Shown here piece after piece: positions 34,449 through 43,886 of a DNA stretch of 64,000 nucleotides; within the stretch, counting starts at the first letter, position 1, and every line of letters starts with the position of its first letter. The position numbers and the translations under genes were made by a program. This DNA is from Hydrogenedens sp964549105. Its GTDB lineage: Bacteria > Hydrogenedentota > Hydrogenedentia > Hydrogenedentales > Hydrogenedentaceae. The notes beneath the pieces were generated by a model. That model ran no database searches and was not told where the DNA came from. It saw nothing but the letters and a program-made list of their open reading frames with translations. The DNA lies in the NCBI GenBank assembly GCA_964549105.1, contig CAZJTZ010000005.1:1-64000 (forward strand), given 5' to 3'.

Positions 34449-35756
34449 CTATGGAAGGTTTAATACTGCATCGGCTTTCTTTTTTAGTCTTTTACAAACA
34501 TTTTCTGGTGTATCCATTAAAGTAAGCACTTCTAACTCTGCACTTTCTGCCATATCCCTGATTTGCTGCCAGCCCGATGGGTTGGGTTCAGGTCTTGCAA
34601 ACTTCAAACATTCAAAGGGAACTTTTGCAAAGGGTTTGCTCTGCCAATATTTTTGGAGGGTCGGGTCTTCCGCAGATGATTTCCGAATAGGCACATATCC
34701 TGTTTCTATTGCCCAATGAACGGTATTCTCTCTCGATGTCATAAATTTAACAAATGACCATGCTCTTCTCTGCTGCTCAGGTATTGTTTTGAAAATTGTT
34801 ATGTTGGGACCGAATAGGACTGTAACAGGTGTTATATGTTCAGCATGGGGGAGTGGAGCAATACCCCAATGGAAAGGATTTTCTTTTTCCAACAATTCAA
34901 GTCCAATTCGCAAAGAACTTGAACGAATCATGTAAGCGATTTCGCCTTTTGCCAGAGCAACCTGGTCGTCGAAAGTCCCCGGCGTAATCATATAAGCAAG
35001 GTCTTCCTTAACAAGTTGCTGCAAAAATGAGAAGACCTGAATTGTTTCAGGAGAATCAAATAAAGTTTTATTCTCTTTTATAATTTTACCTCCGAAACTA
35101 TAAATCATTGCGTCAAGAGTAGAACAGTCTATTGAAACGGCATACCCTTTTTTCCCCAATTTTGTTTTCACGATTTGCAAATCTTTATAAAAATTGTCCC
35201 AGGTCTCTGGAGGAGATGAAATACCTGCTTCTTTCAAAACATCTATGTTGTAATATAGAACAAGCACACTTTTTGCTAATGGGAAAGAATAAAGTTTGTT
35301 GTCAAAAGTAGGGTAGCGATTGGCTTCAATGACAGCAGGAAAAAAATCTTGTAGTTCCTCCTGTGAAAGCCCTATTTCTGGGTCATTTATATATTCATCT
35401 ATTGGAACTACGGCACCTGTGGGAATGTATTCACTGGTCATGCTCTCATACGAAACTGCCAGTGCTGGTAGTTTGCGTGCCTGAATGCTTGCTGATACTT
35501 TTCGGAATATTTCTGTATAGTTTCCTGCTCTTTCAACCTTTACGGGTAAGCCGGGATAAAGTCTATTAAACTCATCTGCTTTTGTTCTGATAAATGTAGC
35601 ACTTTCTGCGGTTTGTCTATCCCAGAATACTACCTGCGAATCATTTATAGGGACAAATTCTGCTTTGTTATAAAAGAAACAGCCAGTCCCACACACAAGT
35701 ATAATAAGCATAGCAGAGAGATAAATTTTATTGTCCGTTGCCATTCTTATAAACAT
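34449..35756 (-). CDS. Sugar-binding lipoprotein, ABC importer (UgpB/MalE type)
   Basis: A 435-aa extracellular solute-binding protein family 1 member. The lipoprotein signal ends at CGTGC. VVFWDRQTAESATFIRTKADEFNRLYPGLPVKVER (about 43-77) and YAVSIDCSTLDAMIYSFGGKII are typical. WSFVKFMTSRENTVHWAIETGYVPIRKS near residue 320 is the hallmark closing region of this family. AAGGA lies 5 nt before the ATG at 35756. It is the third gene after two permease genes and should deliver an oligosaccharide or glycerol-phosphodiester-like ligand to them; the exact ligand is unknown. Confidence 0.92.
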   Translation of the reverse strand: MFIRMATDNKIYLSAMLIILVCGTGCFFYNKAEFVPINDSQVVFWDRQTAESATFIRTKADEFNRLYPGLPVKVERAGNYTEIFRKVSASIQARKLPALAVSYESMTSEYIPTGAVVPIDEYINDPEIGLSQEELQDFFPAVIEANRYPTFDNKLYSFPLAKSVLVLYYNIDVLKEAGISSPPETWDNFYKDLQIVKTKLGKKGYAVSIDCSTLDAMIYSFGGKIIKENKTLFDSPETIQVFSFLQQLVKEDLAYMITPGTFDDQVALAKGEIAYMIRSSSLRIGLELLEKENPFHWGIAPLPHAEHITPVTVLFGPNITIFKTIPEQQRRAWSFVKFMTSRENTVHWAIETGYVPIRKSSAEDPTLQKYWQSKPFAKVPFECLKFARPEPNPSGWQQIRDMAESAELEVLTLMDTPENVCKRLKKKADAVLNLP

Positions 35757-35758
35757 AA

Positions 35759-36640
35759 TTATCCTTTCAATCCGACCCGAATGGATTCCTGAAAAAAATA
35801 TCTCTGGGCAATAAGATAAATTAATATTGTAGGCAATGCCACAATTGTTGATGCAGCCATAAGTAGATTTACCCTAATTCCTGCATCACCAGAAAATACA
35901 GTCAAACCTACTTGAACTACTCGTTTTGTTTCATCCGCAGTAATAATCAATGGCCATAATAACGAATTATAACTACCTAAAAAAGAGAATAAGGCTACTG
36001 TAATTAAAGCAGGCTTGACGAAAGGAATGGACAGATATAATAGAAAAGAAAAATGTCCACAGCCATCAATTTGAGCAGACTCATAATAATCATTAGGAAC
36101 AGTCATAAATGCCTGGCGAATGAGTAAAATTGAAAACGCATTGGCACACCACGGAACGATAAGACCAGCGTAGGTATTATACCAGCCTAGTTTGCTAATC
36201 AAAATAAAATTGGGGATAAGAATGGATTCAAAGGGAACCATCATTGTAGCCATAATCAGTGCAAAGAGCAAACCTTTGCCACGAAATTTCAGCCGTGCAA
36301 ATACATAACCTGCCAATATGGAGTTGATGCTGACAGCAATAGTAACAATGCCTGCGACGAAAAATGAATTAAAAAAATATCTACCAAATGGAGCAGAGCG
36401 AAAAACATAAATCCAATTTTCCCATTGCCATTGGGTTGGGAAAATCCAGAGGGAGGGAGATGTGGCTTCTTCCAATGATTTGAATGAGGCTGTAATCATC
36501 CACAAAAAGGGGAAACTAACCAGCACACCTAAAAAGGTTAAACATAAATAAATAAACATTTTTCCCAAGTAATGAGATGGTGTGCGAAAAGGAAAAATAT
36601 GTCTCGATTCGATATTTTGAAGATTATTGGTAGAATACAT
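35759..36640 (-). CDS. Sugar ABC transporter permease (MalG/UgpE type)
   Basis: A 293-aa permease with six membrane spans. The EAA motif YYESAQIDGCGHFSFLLYLSIPFVKPALITVALF (about 175-208) couples it to an ATPase. It begins with a ~25-residue cytoplasmic N-terminus ahead of the first span. The start codon lies 17 bp inside the upstream MalF-like gene, so the two are translationally coupled, and the binding-protein gene follows after 2 bp. No ATPase gene is in the operon; a shared MsmK/UgpC-type ATPase encoded elsewhere is the usual explanation. Confidence 0.92.
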   Translation of the reverse strand: MYSTNNLQNIESRHIFPFRTPSHYLGKMFIYLCLTFLGVLVSFPFLWMITASFKSLEEATSPSLWIFPTQWQWENWIYVFRSAPFGRYFFNSFFVAGIVTIAVSINSILAGYVFARLKFRGKGLLFALIMATMMVPFESILIPNFILISKLGWYNTYAGLIVPWCANAFSILLIRQAFMTVPNDYYESAQIDGCGHFSFLLYLSIPFVKPALITVALFSFLGSYNSLLWPLIITADETKRVVQVGLTVFSGDAGIRVNLLMAASTIVALPTILIYLIAQRYFFQESIRVGLKG

Positions 36641-37574
36641 ATCGCCGTGTCCATTGCCATTGTATAAAGGTTAAAGCCATAATAAAAATACTTAAAAGAA
36701 TGGCTACTGCTGAGCCATAGCCCCAATAGCCATATTCATAAAATTGTGAGTAGATATGTAACATTAAATTCTCTGTCGTTCCCATCGTTCTGCCGCTGGA
36801 CGGACTTAAAGCATAAAAACTACTAAATGATTGTAAAGAGCGAATCAATTGGACTGTAATTAAAAAGAGCCAGGTTGGGCTTAATAAGGGTAATTCAATG
36901 TGAAATAGCACCTGTAAAGGCCGAGCCCCATCTATCTGTGCGGCTTCATAGTATTCTTTGGGCAAAGTGCTCATTGCAGCAAGGAAAACTACTACGGCAA
37001 AACCAAAGTTATGCCATATATCAAATAAAGATATACAGACTAAAGCAAGGCTGGGACCCCATTGAGGACTGATAAAACCACCGGACAAGATGTTTAGAAT
37101 TCCACGCGGTTCTAATAGCCATTGTTGCGATGAAAGACCAAACAAATCAAGTATTGAGTTGAAAAAGCCGAATTGGGGATTATAAAAGATACGCCAGACC
37201 ATCGCCACAGCAACGGTTGAAGTCACATAAGGGACAAAGAACAATACCCTCAGAAATGCCCTACCTCGAAAAATCTTTGAGAGTAGATAGGCAACAAAAA
37301 AACCTAAAATTAATGTGGTGGGAACGGTTAGAATTGCGTAATAGAGAGTCACCCTTAAACTTTGCCAAAACATAGGGTTCTGAAATGCAACCCAGTAGTT
37401 TTTTAATCCTACAAATACCCCAGTGTTTCTCTTACCTCCCCATAAACTTAACTGTAGAGCATAAAAAAGAGGAACAATAAAAAAGGGGATTAGCACCAAC
37501 AGCGAAGGAAAAAGGAGTAAAATTGCTGTGAAAAAATCTGAACGCTTTTTGTATTTTATCTTATTAGAAACCAT
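36624..37574 (-). CDS. Sugar ABC transporter permease (MalF/UgpA type)
   Basis: A 316-aa permease with six spans (first about 14-38). The EAA motif YYEAAQIDGARPLQVLFHIELPLLSP (about 213-238) is intact. It pairs with the MalG-like permease encoded immediately downstream (17-bp overlap). A ~35-residue insertion (QWLLEPRGILNILSGGFISPQ) between spans 3 and 4 is somewhat longer than usual. First gene of the operon; no clear promoter with standard spacing was found in the 79 bp upstream. Confidence 0.92.
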   Translation of the reverse strand: MVSNKIKYKKRSDFFTAILLLFPSLLVLIPFFIVPLFYALQLSLWGGKRNTGVFVGLKNYWVAFQNPMFWQSLRVTLYYAILTVPTTLILGFFVAYLLSKIFRGRAFLRVLFFVPYVTSTVAVAMVWRIFYNPQFGFFNSILDLFGLSSQQWLLEPRGILNILSGGFISPQWGPSLALVCISLFDIWHNFGFAVVVFLAAMSTLPKEYYEAAQIDGARPLQVLFHIELPLLSPTWLFLITVQLIRSLQSFSSFYALSPSSGRTMGTTENLMLHIYSQFYEYGYWGYGSAVAILLSIFIMALTFIQWQWTRRYVFYQ

Positions 37575-37653
37575 CTAAAAACATTGTCCTATTCATAGTG
37601 CTATTCTCATACAAACAAGGGTCAAAATAAAAAGTGGTCAGAGAATATTAATA

Positions 37654-38916
37654 TTATACAGAAATAAGCCCTTGAAGAAAGTGGATGGTCTGATGAATAG
37701 CACCTTGATTTTGTAAAACAATTTTTCTGGCTCGTGTCCCATAGTTTATAGATTCATAGGGCGAAGAAAGCAATTTTTCTAATACTGCTGACAACTCTGT
37801 ATAATCATTTAACTGAATAGCACCATTATCTTTTAACAGTGTTTCTGCAGGTTCTTGAAAATTTTTCATATAAGGTCCAAAAATAGGCACTACCCCTAAA
37901 GCGGCAGGCTCTAATGGATTGTGCCCATCTACCCCAGGAAACCAACTCCCTCCTATAATAGAGACTGTCGCAATTGAATAAAAGAGTATTAATTCTCCAA
38001 TAGTATCTACTATAATAATCTTTTCTCCTTGCCTCTTTTTACCGTTCAAGTTTTCACTTCGTAGGAGCACAGGTTCATCTTTGAAAAGGGGTAAAATTGC
38101 ATTTTTTTTGTCAGGATGACGCGGTGCAAGAATAAGCCACAAATCGGGTATTCTGGATTTGAGGTCAACCCATATTTTTCGGGCAACTTCCTCGTCTTTA
38201 TCGCGAAGACTACCGAAAACAATCACTTTGCCATCTATCGGAATATCCAGAGAAATTCTCAATCTATTTCTATTTCGCAAATCTATTTCGGTAGCAACTG
38301 AATCATATTTTATATTTCCTACTGTATGAACCTTATCAGGGTGAGCACCTAATTCAATGAATCGTTTCCCATATTCCTCTGTTTGGACTAAAAACAAATC
38401 TACTTGTTTTAACAATTTTCCGTATATTTTACTTCCATATCGGTAAGAACTAAGAAATCGGTCGCTTATTCGTCCATTAATAATGGCAATGGGGATACCC
38501 GAATACCTAGTCTTCAAAATCAGGTTAGGCCAGAGTTCTGTCTCTACCAGAATAAGTAGACGGGGCTTTACCTGAGATATAAAAGAATTTACAGATTCAG
38601 GATGGTCGAAAGGACACCATGTAATATAAATGGGCAAATTTTTGTATTTGTTTTCTGCTTGTTGAAAACCGCTTATAGTATTGACTGTTAATAGAAGAGG
38701 AATATCTGGAAATTCTCTTAGCCAGTTCTCGATTACTGTTGCAATTTGATTTACCTCTCCAACGCTACAAGCATGTATCCAGACAGGGTTTATCACATCA
38801 GGAATAGGGGGTGCAAATCTATTTTTTAAGGGAAGATATTTCTTATTCAGTCGAAAATAGATTTTTAATAAGGGAGCAACTATCTTCCATAGTAAATCAT
38901 ATAAGCAAAGCCACAT
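37654..38916 (-). CDS. waaA: 3-deoxy-D-manno-octulosonic-acid (KDO) transferase
   Basis: A 420-aa inner-membrane GT30 enzyme that moves KDO from CMP-KDO to lipid A precursor, evidence for lipopolysaccharide and an outer membrane. The N-terminal anchor is followed by IHACSVGEVNQ (about 48-58, catalytic Glu), YITWCPFDHPESVNSFI and PRLLILVETELWPNLI (about 129-144), all diagnostic. The C-terminal half has VIIVDTIGELILFYSIATVSIIGGSWFPGVDGHNPLEPA. No lipid A gene lies beside it, so it is probably a lone gene between the ABC importer and the secretin. Confidence 0.95.
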   Translation of the reverse strand: MWLCLYDLLWKIVAPLLKIYFRLNKKYLPLKNRFAPPIPDVINPVWIHACSVGEVNQIATVIENWLREFPDIPLLLTVNTISGFQQAENKYKNLPIYITWCPFDHPESVNSFISQVKPRLLILVETELWPNLILKTRYSGIPIAIINGRISDRFLSSYRYGSKIYGKLLKQVDLFLVQTEEYGKRFIELGAHPDKVHTVGNIKYDSVATEIDLRNRNRLRISLDIPIDGKVIVFGSLRDKDEEVARKIWVDLKSRIPDLWLILAPRHPDKKNAILPLFKDEPVLLRSENLNGKKRQGEKIIIVDTIGELILFYSIATVSIIGGSWFPGVDGHNPLEPAALGVVPIFGPYMKNFQEPAETLLKDNGAIQLNDYTELSAVLEKLLSSPYESINYGTRARKIVLQNQGAIHQTIHFLQGLISV

Positions 38917-39006
38917 ATCAAGCTATACGCTAACTCTCCCCCCTAAATATAATTTACTAACGCATTTAAGGGATTCTGTTTTTTTTGCGACTCTATTTAC
39001 AAATTT

Positions 39007-42000
39007 TTATGATGCTTCCTCTTTGCCAACGCTAAAGAATCTTGCACCCGTAGTATCAATAATATCTGGTGTAACAAAGATTAACAAACTGGACTGTTGT
39101 ACCTCTTTGGACTTTCCACGGAAGAAGAAACCAATCAGAGGAATATCTGCAAGATACGGCATCTTTTGATTGCTATGTATCGTTTTATCCTGAACTAAAC
39201 CACCTAATACAAGCGTATCACCATCGTGAACCACGACATTCGTCCATGCGGCTTGCCATGATGTTGTAGGCAAAATAATCTTTGTTGAACTTTCCACTGT
39301 TCCGACAATATTTTTTTGTTCAAACTCCTTTTCTCCAACTCGTGTGCGGACTTCAGGATTTAACCAGAGTCGGACCTGGTCATTATCACGAATCTGCGGA
39401 GTAACAGAAAGTGCAATACCAAAATTAAATGGAGTAAACTGAGGTTCAGAAATAACTGACTGTGTTTGTGAACCTCCAAATCCTCCTTCGGATATGTATA
39501 CTTCATTATATACTTGCGTTATGTAGTATTCTGTCTGGAAATCAGCAACTACAGCAGGCTTACGGTTCATTGTTGTTACCCGAGGTGCACTTAACAGTTC
39601 TGATTCCTCTAAATTATTTAGATAATCAAATGTAACACTTAATTTGTCACCGTCAGCATTATCAATAATTTTTGTAACTAAATTCAGAGTAGATACGGAT
39701 GCGGCAGAAACAGAGGGATTAATTGCCCCTGCTAATGTCCCTTGAGTAACAGAATTTCGAATCACGGAACTGCCATCGGGTCTGGTATAGAAAGGAATTT
39801 CTTCATCTACTCCATCACCATTTATATCATAACTATAGGTCTGGTCTGCTAAATAGTCATTTTGACGGGCTCGGTTATTTAAGTCACTTAAATCGCCTGA
39901 CCAGTTAAAGCCAATTTTATTCAAGTCTTGAACTCGAACTGTCAAAAACTTTGCTTCAATACTAACCTGTCTAGGTGTCACATCAATTTGTCCCAGAACT
40001 TGCTCAAACTTATCAAGATTGGTTGGTGTATTAGTAACGATTAGCATATTTGTAGATTCATTATAAGACATCTTGGATAATACTTCTCCAGTATACGGCT
40101 CTTTAATAGGGGGTATTGCGTCAGCAAGAATTTGCAAACTAGACATTGTTGTTTCTTCGGTTCCTGCTACTGCACCTTGGCCTAACTGTGCCGTTCCTGT
40201 AACACCACCATAACCTGTTGCAGATGTTCCTGTGGCTAAAGTTCCACGCGTGCCTAAACCGGTAGTAGCACCTGTTCCTGCCTGAACAATACCAATAGGA
40301 CCTAATTCACCAACTTCTTGGTCGCTTATTGTATCAAACATATCTGAAATATTGCTTAATGAGGTTACATCTCTCCCACCACCACCTCCACCATAACCAC
40401 CTCCACCATAACCGCCTCCGCCATAACCACCTCCACCATAACCGCCTCCACCATAACCGCCTCCACTACGATAACCTCCTCCGCCATAACCACCTCCGCC
40501 ATAACCACCTCCGCCATAACCACCTCCACTACGATNNNNNNNNNNNNNNNNNNNNNNNNNNNNNNNNNNNNNNNNNNNNNNNNNNNNNNNNNNNNNNNNN
40601 NNNNNNNNNNNNNNNNNNNNNNNNNNNNNNNNNNNAACCACCTCCACCATAACCACCTCCACCATAACCACCTCCACCATAACCACCTCCACCATAACCA
40701 CCTCCGCCATAACCACCTCCACTACGATAACCGCCTCCACCATAACCGCCTCCACCATAACCACCTCCACCATAACCACCATAATTGCCACCTCCGCCAT
40801 AACCGCCATAATTGCCACCTCCACCATAACCACCACCTCCTCCACTAACACCACCAAAAGGATTCCTTAGTACTAACTTAAATAAGATATCTGAACCGAT
40901 GTTTCGTAATTCATAAAATCGGGTTTCTAATGCTTCAAAACTTTCCTGACGGATAATTTCAGGCTTACTAATCCATACAAATCCGGGTTGAACAGCAAAG
41001 TCCAGGCCTAAGGGTCGGAGTAATGCTTTTAACGCTTCTCTTAATGTAATATCTTTTAAACTAATATATGGCACGATACCATCAGATTTACTACCATAAT
41101 ATGTCTCAGCTGTCAATCCAGCGCCGGGAGCTGTGCCTGCAATAGTGCCCAGACCACCTTGTAATCCTCCAGGAGCCATTCCTGGCCTTAATCCCGCACC
41201 GGGTGCTCCTACCCCTCCTGGTGGACGCAAACCACCGGGTTGTCCCGGTGCAGTAGGCATTCCTAACACCCCCGGTTGTGCAGGCTGAGTGCCACCCTGC
41301 TGGGGTTGCTGCTGTTTTGATGGCGGTTCTACTGCACGATTATCAATAACGATATTAACGCCATAACTATCCGAAATAAATGATGTTATTTCGCTAATGT
41401 GTATAGCTTCAAATTCAATACTTACAATTGAATCCAATGCTTTTTCCAACTCACTTACTTTTGTTACAGGAGCCGTTTCTTCTTCTATTTCAGGAACGGT
41501 AAATCTATATGGCTTTATACCGCGTGCATCTGCACCTTCGGGAAGTTGTTTTTCCTTCTCCATAAAATCTCTGATTCTTGCACGGTCTTCTGCAACTCCC
41601 CTTTCAGAGTCTTTCACAGAGCGCTGATAAAGTTGAATTGTTGCTTGATGAAGTCCTTCACGGGCTAAATCGTTCTTCGGGTCAATTAAGAGTATATTGT
41701 TATATATTTCTACAGCAACATCGAATTTTTGTGCTTCCATATATCGTTGAGCATCTGAAAGTAATTTTTGTACTCTTTCTTTTTTTAGTTCTTCTGCTGT
41801 TTTTTCAGGCACCTCACCCGACATTGTTGGTTGAAAAGTTTCAAATGCAGGTGAAGCAGCCGATTCAGGTTTTTCACCTATTGATAGTTGAAGTTGGGCA
41901 TTGCATTTTTGCTGATACACCTGTGCCTCTTTATGATTTGGGTCTAATGCAAGAGCCCGATTAAATTCTGTAAGTGCTTCCCGATAGAGTTCCTTTTTAT

Positions 42001-42379
42001 ATAATCCAACACCTCTACGAAAATATGTTCCTGCATTTTCTTCATGTACAGGATTTCCTATACTACTATCTGTTGTAGGGGTAGATTCTTGAACAGAAAC
42101 AGGGGCAGGATTTTCTACACTACTATTAGTAGGAGTAGCTTCTTGAACGGAAACAGGTGAAATTGCAGTAGCATCCCCTGTACCCGTTTGTGCACGAGCA
42201 CCATTTATCGTTAAGATAAATAGAATCGCAAATAGTAATCCACTCATCATAATCTCATAATAAAAATTCTTATTGGTACCCATTCGTAATTTTTCCTCCC
42301 GTGGTTTCTTGTTAATAACCGTTTGGAAGTTTTTATTATATCTATAATAATTATCTACTAAATGACTTGCCTTTTTCAT
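39007..42379 (-). CDS. TPR-containing secretin (GspD/PilQ-like), split by an assembly gap
   Basis: One gene broken by 100 N at 40536-40635; the two open halves are in different frames only because the gap length is arbitrary. N-terminus: signal peptide (SGLLFAILFILTINGARA), TPR units (AGTYFRRGVGLYKKELYREAL and a second around 190-240), a long Pro/Gly linker, and an STN/N0-like domain (IEFEAIHISEITSFISDSYGVNIVIDNRA). A GGGGY-repeat tract holds the gap. The C-terminus is a secretin beta-barrel domain: LLSAPRVTTMNRKPAVVAD, VVVHDGDTLVLGGLVQDKT and LADIPLIGFFFRGKS. It forms the outer-membrane channel of a type II secretion or type IV pilus machine. Start at 42379 has AGGTG 8 nt upstream; an ATG at 42283 with GGGAGG gives a neater signal peptide and is a real alternative. 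Last gene of the pilMN operon. Confidence 0.88.
40374..40850 (-). repeat. 15-bp tandem repeat coding GGGGY units
   Basis: Units of ATAACCACCTCCACC and close variants (CCG for CCA) are repeated many times on both sides of the gap, encoding GGGGY with occasional RSGGGY and NYGG variants. Third-position changes show the units are not freshly copied. The tract lies between secretin N-domains and caused the assembly to break. Confidence 0.9.
40536..40635. other. Assembly gap (100 N)
   Basis: Exactly 100 undetermined bases inside the glycine-repeat tract of the secretin gene, the conventional placeholder for a scaffold gap of unknown length. True repeat number and reading frame across it cannot be known from this sequence. 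Confidence 0.99.
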
Positions 42380-42391
42380 TTTTCTTTCACC

Positions 42392-42904
42392 TTATTTTTT
42401 CATTTCCAATGTAAATCTTCTTCCATATTGTTCTGAATATATAACAACTGTTTTATCTTCTGGATTGACTTGCTCCAAGACAAACTGTTCAAACTCTTCT
42501 CCTTCATCATACCATTTTGTAGTAGAACGAGTGCGAAGTTGTGCGCGCAGTCGTTCCCCTACTTGTCGGATATTAAGGAGTGTAATTCCAAGTTCCTGAG
42601 AAGTAATTGGCTGGCCTGTTTTCTTTCCTGTCGCTTCTCCTGCAAAATACCAAAAAGGATTTTCTCGCCAAAGAGAGGCGTAAGACCCCGGAATAGATAA
42701 TGGCGGTGGTAAAGGCGGCATAGGAGGTTTGAGTTCATCGGAAACCTCTTTCCTCGGTGGTGAATAAGGTTTTTCCTCTGGAATTGGTGGGGGATATAAA
42801 ATTACATATACTCGGTATCCTAATATCCCTACCAATATAAGTAGAACAAACCTTTCTTTGTTCCACCAAAACCACATTCCTATTTTTTGTATTTTGTCTA
42901 ACAT
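42392..42904 (-). CDS. PilP/GspC-like inner-membrane protein
   Basis: A 170-aa bitopic protein: basic N-terminus, membrane span at about 20-36 (VLLILVGILGYRVYVIL), a proline-rich linker (PPPIPEEKPYSPP, PPMPPLPPPLSIPG) and a small C-terminal beta domain (LGITLLNIRQVGERLRAQL, GEEFEQFVLEQVNPEDKTVVIY). Size, Pro-rich linker and C-terminal strand pattern fit GspC homology-region or PilP domains, which bridge the inner-membrane platform to the secretin N0 domain. It sits between a PilO-like gene (10 bp) and the secretin (12 bp), exactly where pilP lies in pilMNOPQ operons. Assignment is from position and layout, as sequence identity is weak. Confidence 0.65.
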   Translation of the reverse strand: MLDKIQKIGMWFWWNKERFVLLILVGILGYRVYVILYPPPIPEEKPYSPPRKEVSDELKPPMPPLPPPLSIPGSYASLWRENPFWYFAGEATGKKTGQPITSQELGITLLNIRQVGERLRAQLRTRSTTKWYDEGEEFEQFVLEQVNPEDKTVVIYSEQYGRRFTLEMKK

Positions 42905-42914
42905 AATATTAATT

Positions 42915-43886
42915 CTAATTCATATATAAAATATTTCGTTTAAACCATTTCCATGCTTTTGAGAAAAAACCGGCTTGCTCTGCCGCGGTGGCAGATGCCC
43001 CTGCTTCTCTCTGACGAGCAGGTGCTGTTGCACTCATTTGTGCTCGATATTGGAGATTAATATCCTCTTTGGGAGGAGGAGTGTAACTTGCTTGCGAAAT
43101 AATAAGTTCCACTTGAAGTAAAGGCTCTGTATTATAAGCGATGTAAGGATACTGAATTCTAACAGCATTAATATTGAAATATCTATCAGACAATCTCATC
43201 TTTTCTTCTACAAAGTTAACAAAATCTTTCATGGTTATTGTGCAACGAATGCCAAATAAGTAGAAAGATAAAAGTTTTTCAAAATCTGGTGATCGGATAA
43301 TAGGTGGCCAGTAGACAATTTCATCAATGCTTGCCATTTTAGAATCTAATAAAAATTCACACATCTTAATTCCAAAAGCAAGTTTTGCCAATTCTTTATT
43401 GACCATTTGTTCTGTAATATCCAGACGGGATATCTCTTCAAGGGTAAGGACTCCTAGTGACCTTCGTATATCCTGTGGGAATAAGTCATATCGTCCCATT
43501 TTTTCACCAACTTTTTCGTATAACTGTTGTACCATCTTTTGGGCTTGTTCTTCATACCAGAACTTTAATATGACGCCTTCTTTAGGTGGAACTTCGTGTT
43601 CTGCCCAGTTACTAATATTAAAAAATTTAGCCCTTTGTTTTAAGGCTTCTTCCCAGGGTATAACTTGTGTCCGCCATTCGCGAATCAAGGTTTCCGGGTC
43701 TGTCTGAGAAAAGGTCTGTTCCAAATCCATCAATGCTGCTTCATAGGTCTTTTTTAAGTCCTCGTCTTTTTTGTATTCTACTAATTGCTTTTGCAAAAAG
43801 AAATAATAAATACCTGCAAATAGTGAAAAGGAAAGTAGTAGCACGGTAATATAAATAATAGTTCCTCTTGAAATGGTTATGTTCAT
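42915..43886 (-). CDS. PilO/GspM-like inner-membrane protein
   Basis: A 323-aa bitopic protein with one N-terminal span (about 10-30, IIYITVLLLSFSLFAGIYYFF) followed by a coiled-coil-like stretch (KQLVEYKKDEDLKKTYEAALMDLEQ) and a periplasmic region with a central helical insert, then a ferredoxin-like strand pattern (MRLSDRYFNINAVRIQYPYI, LLQVELIIS). PilO proteins are usually ~200 aa, so this one carries ~120 extra residues. Its ATG overlaps the stop of the PilM-PilN gene by 4 bp and the PilP-like gene follows after 10 bp. It probably dimerises with the PilN part of its neighbour under the secretin. Confidence 0.68.
   Translation of the reverse strand: MNITISRGTIIYITVLLLSFSLFAGIYYFFLQKQLVEYKKDEDLKKTYEAALMDLEQTFSQTDPETLIREWRTQVIPWEEALKQRAKFFNISNWAEHEVPPKEGVILKFWYEEQAQKMVQQLYEKVGEKMGRYDLFPQDIRRSLGVLTLEEISRLDITEQMVNKELAKLAFGIKMCEFLLDSKMASIDEIVYWPPIIRSPDFEKLLSFYLFGIRCTITMKDFVNFVEEKMRLSDRYFNINAVRIQYPYIAYNTEPLLQVELIISQASYTPPPKEDINLQYRAQMSATAPARQREAGASATAAEQAGFFSKAWKWFKRNILYMN

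Noticed and set aside
40329..40652. His-rich plus-strand open frame
   Set aside because: It is the antisense shadow of the glycine repeat in the secretin gene.
40374..40850. Regular repeats looked CRISPR-like at first glance
   Set aside because: They are 15-bp in-frame codons for GGGGY without spacers.
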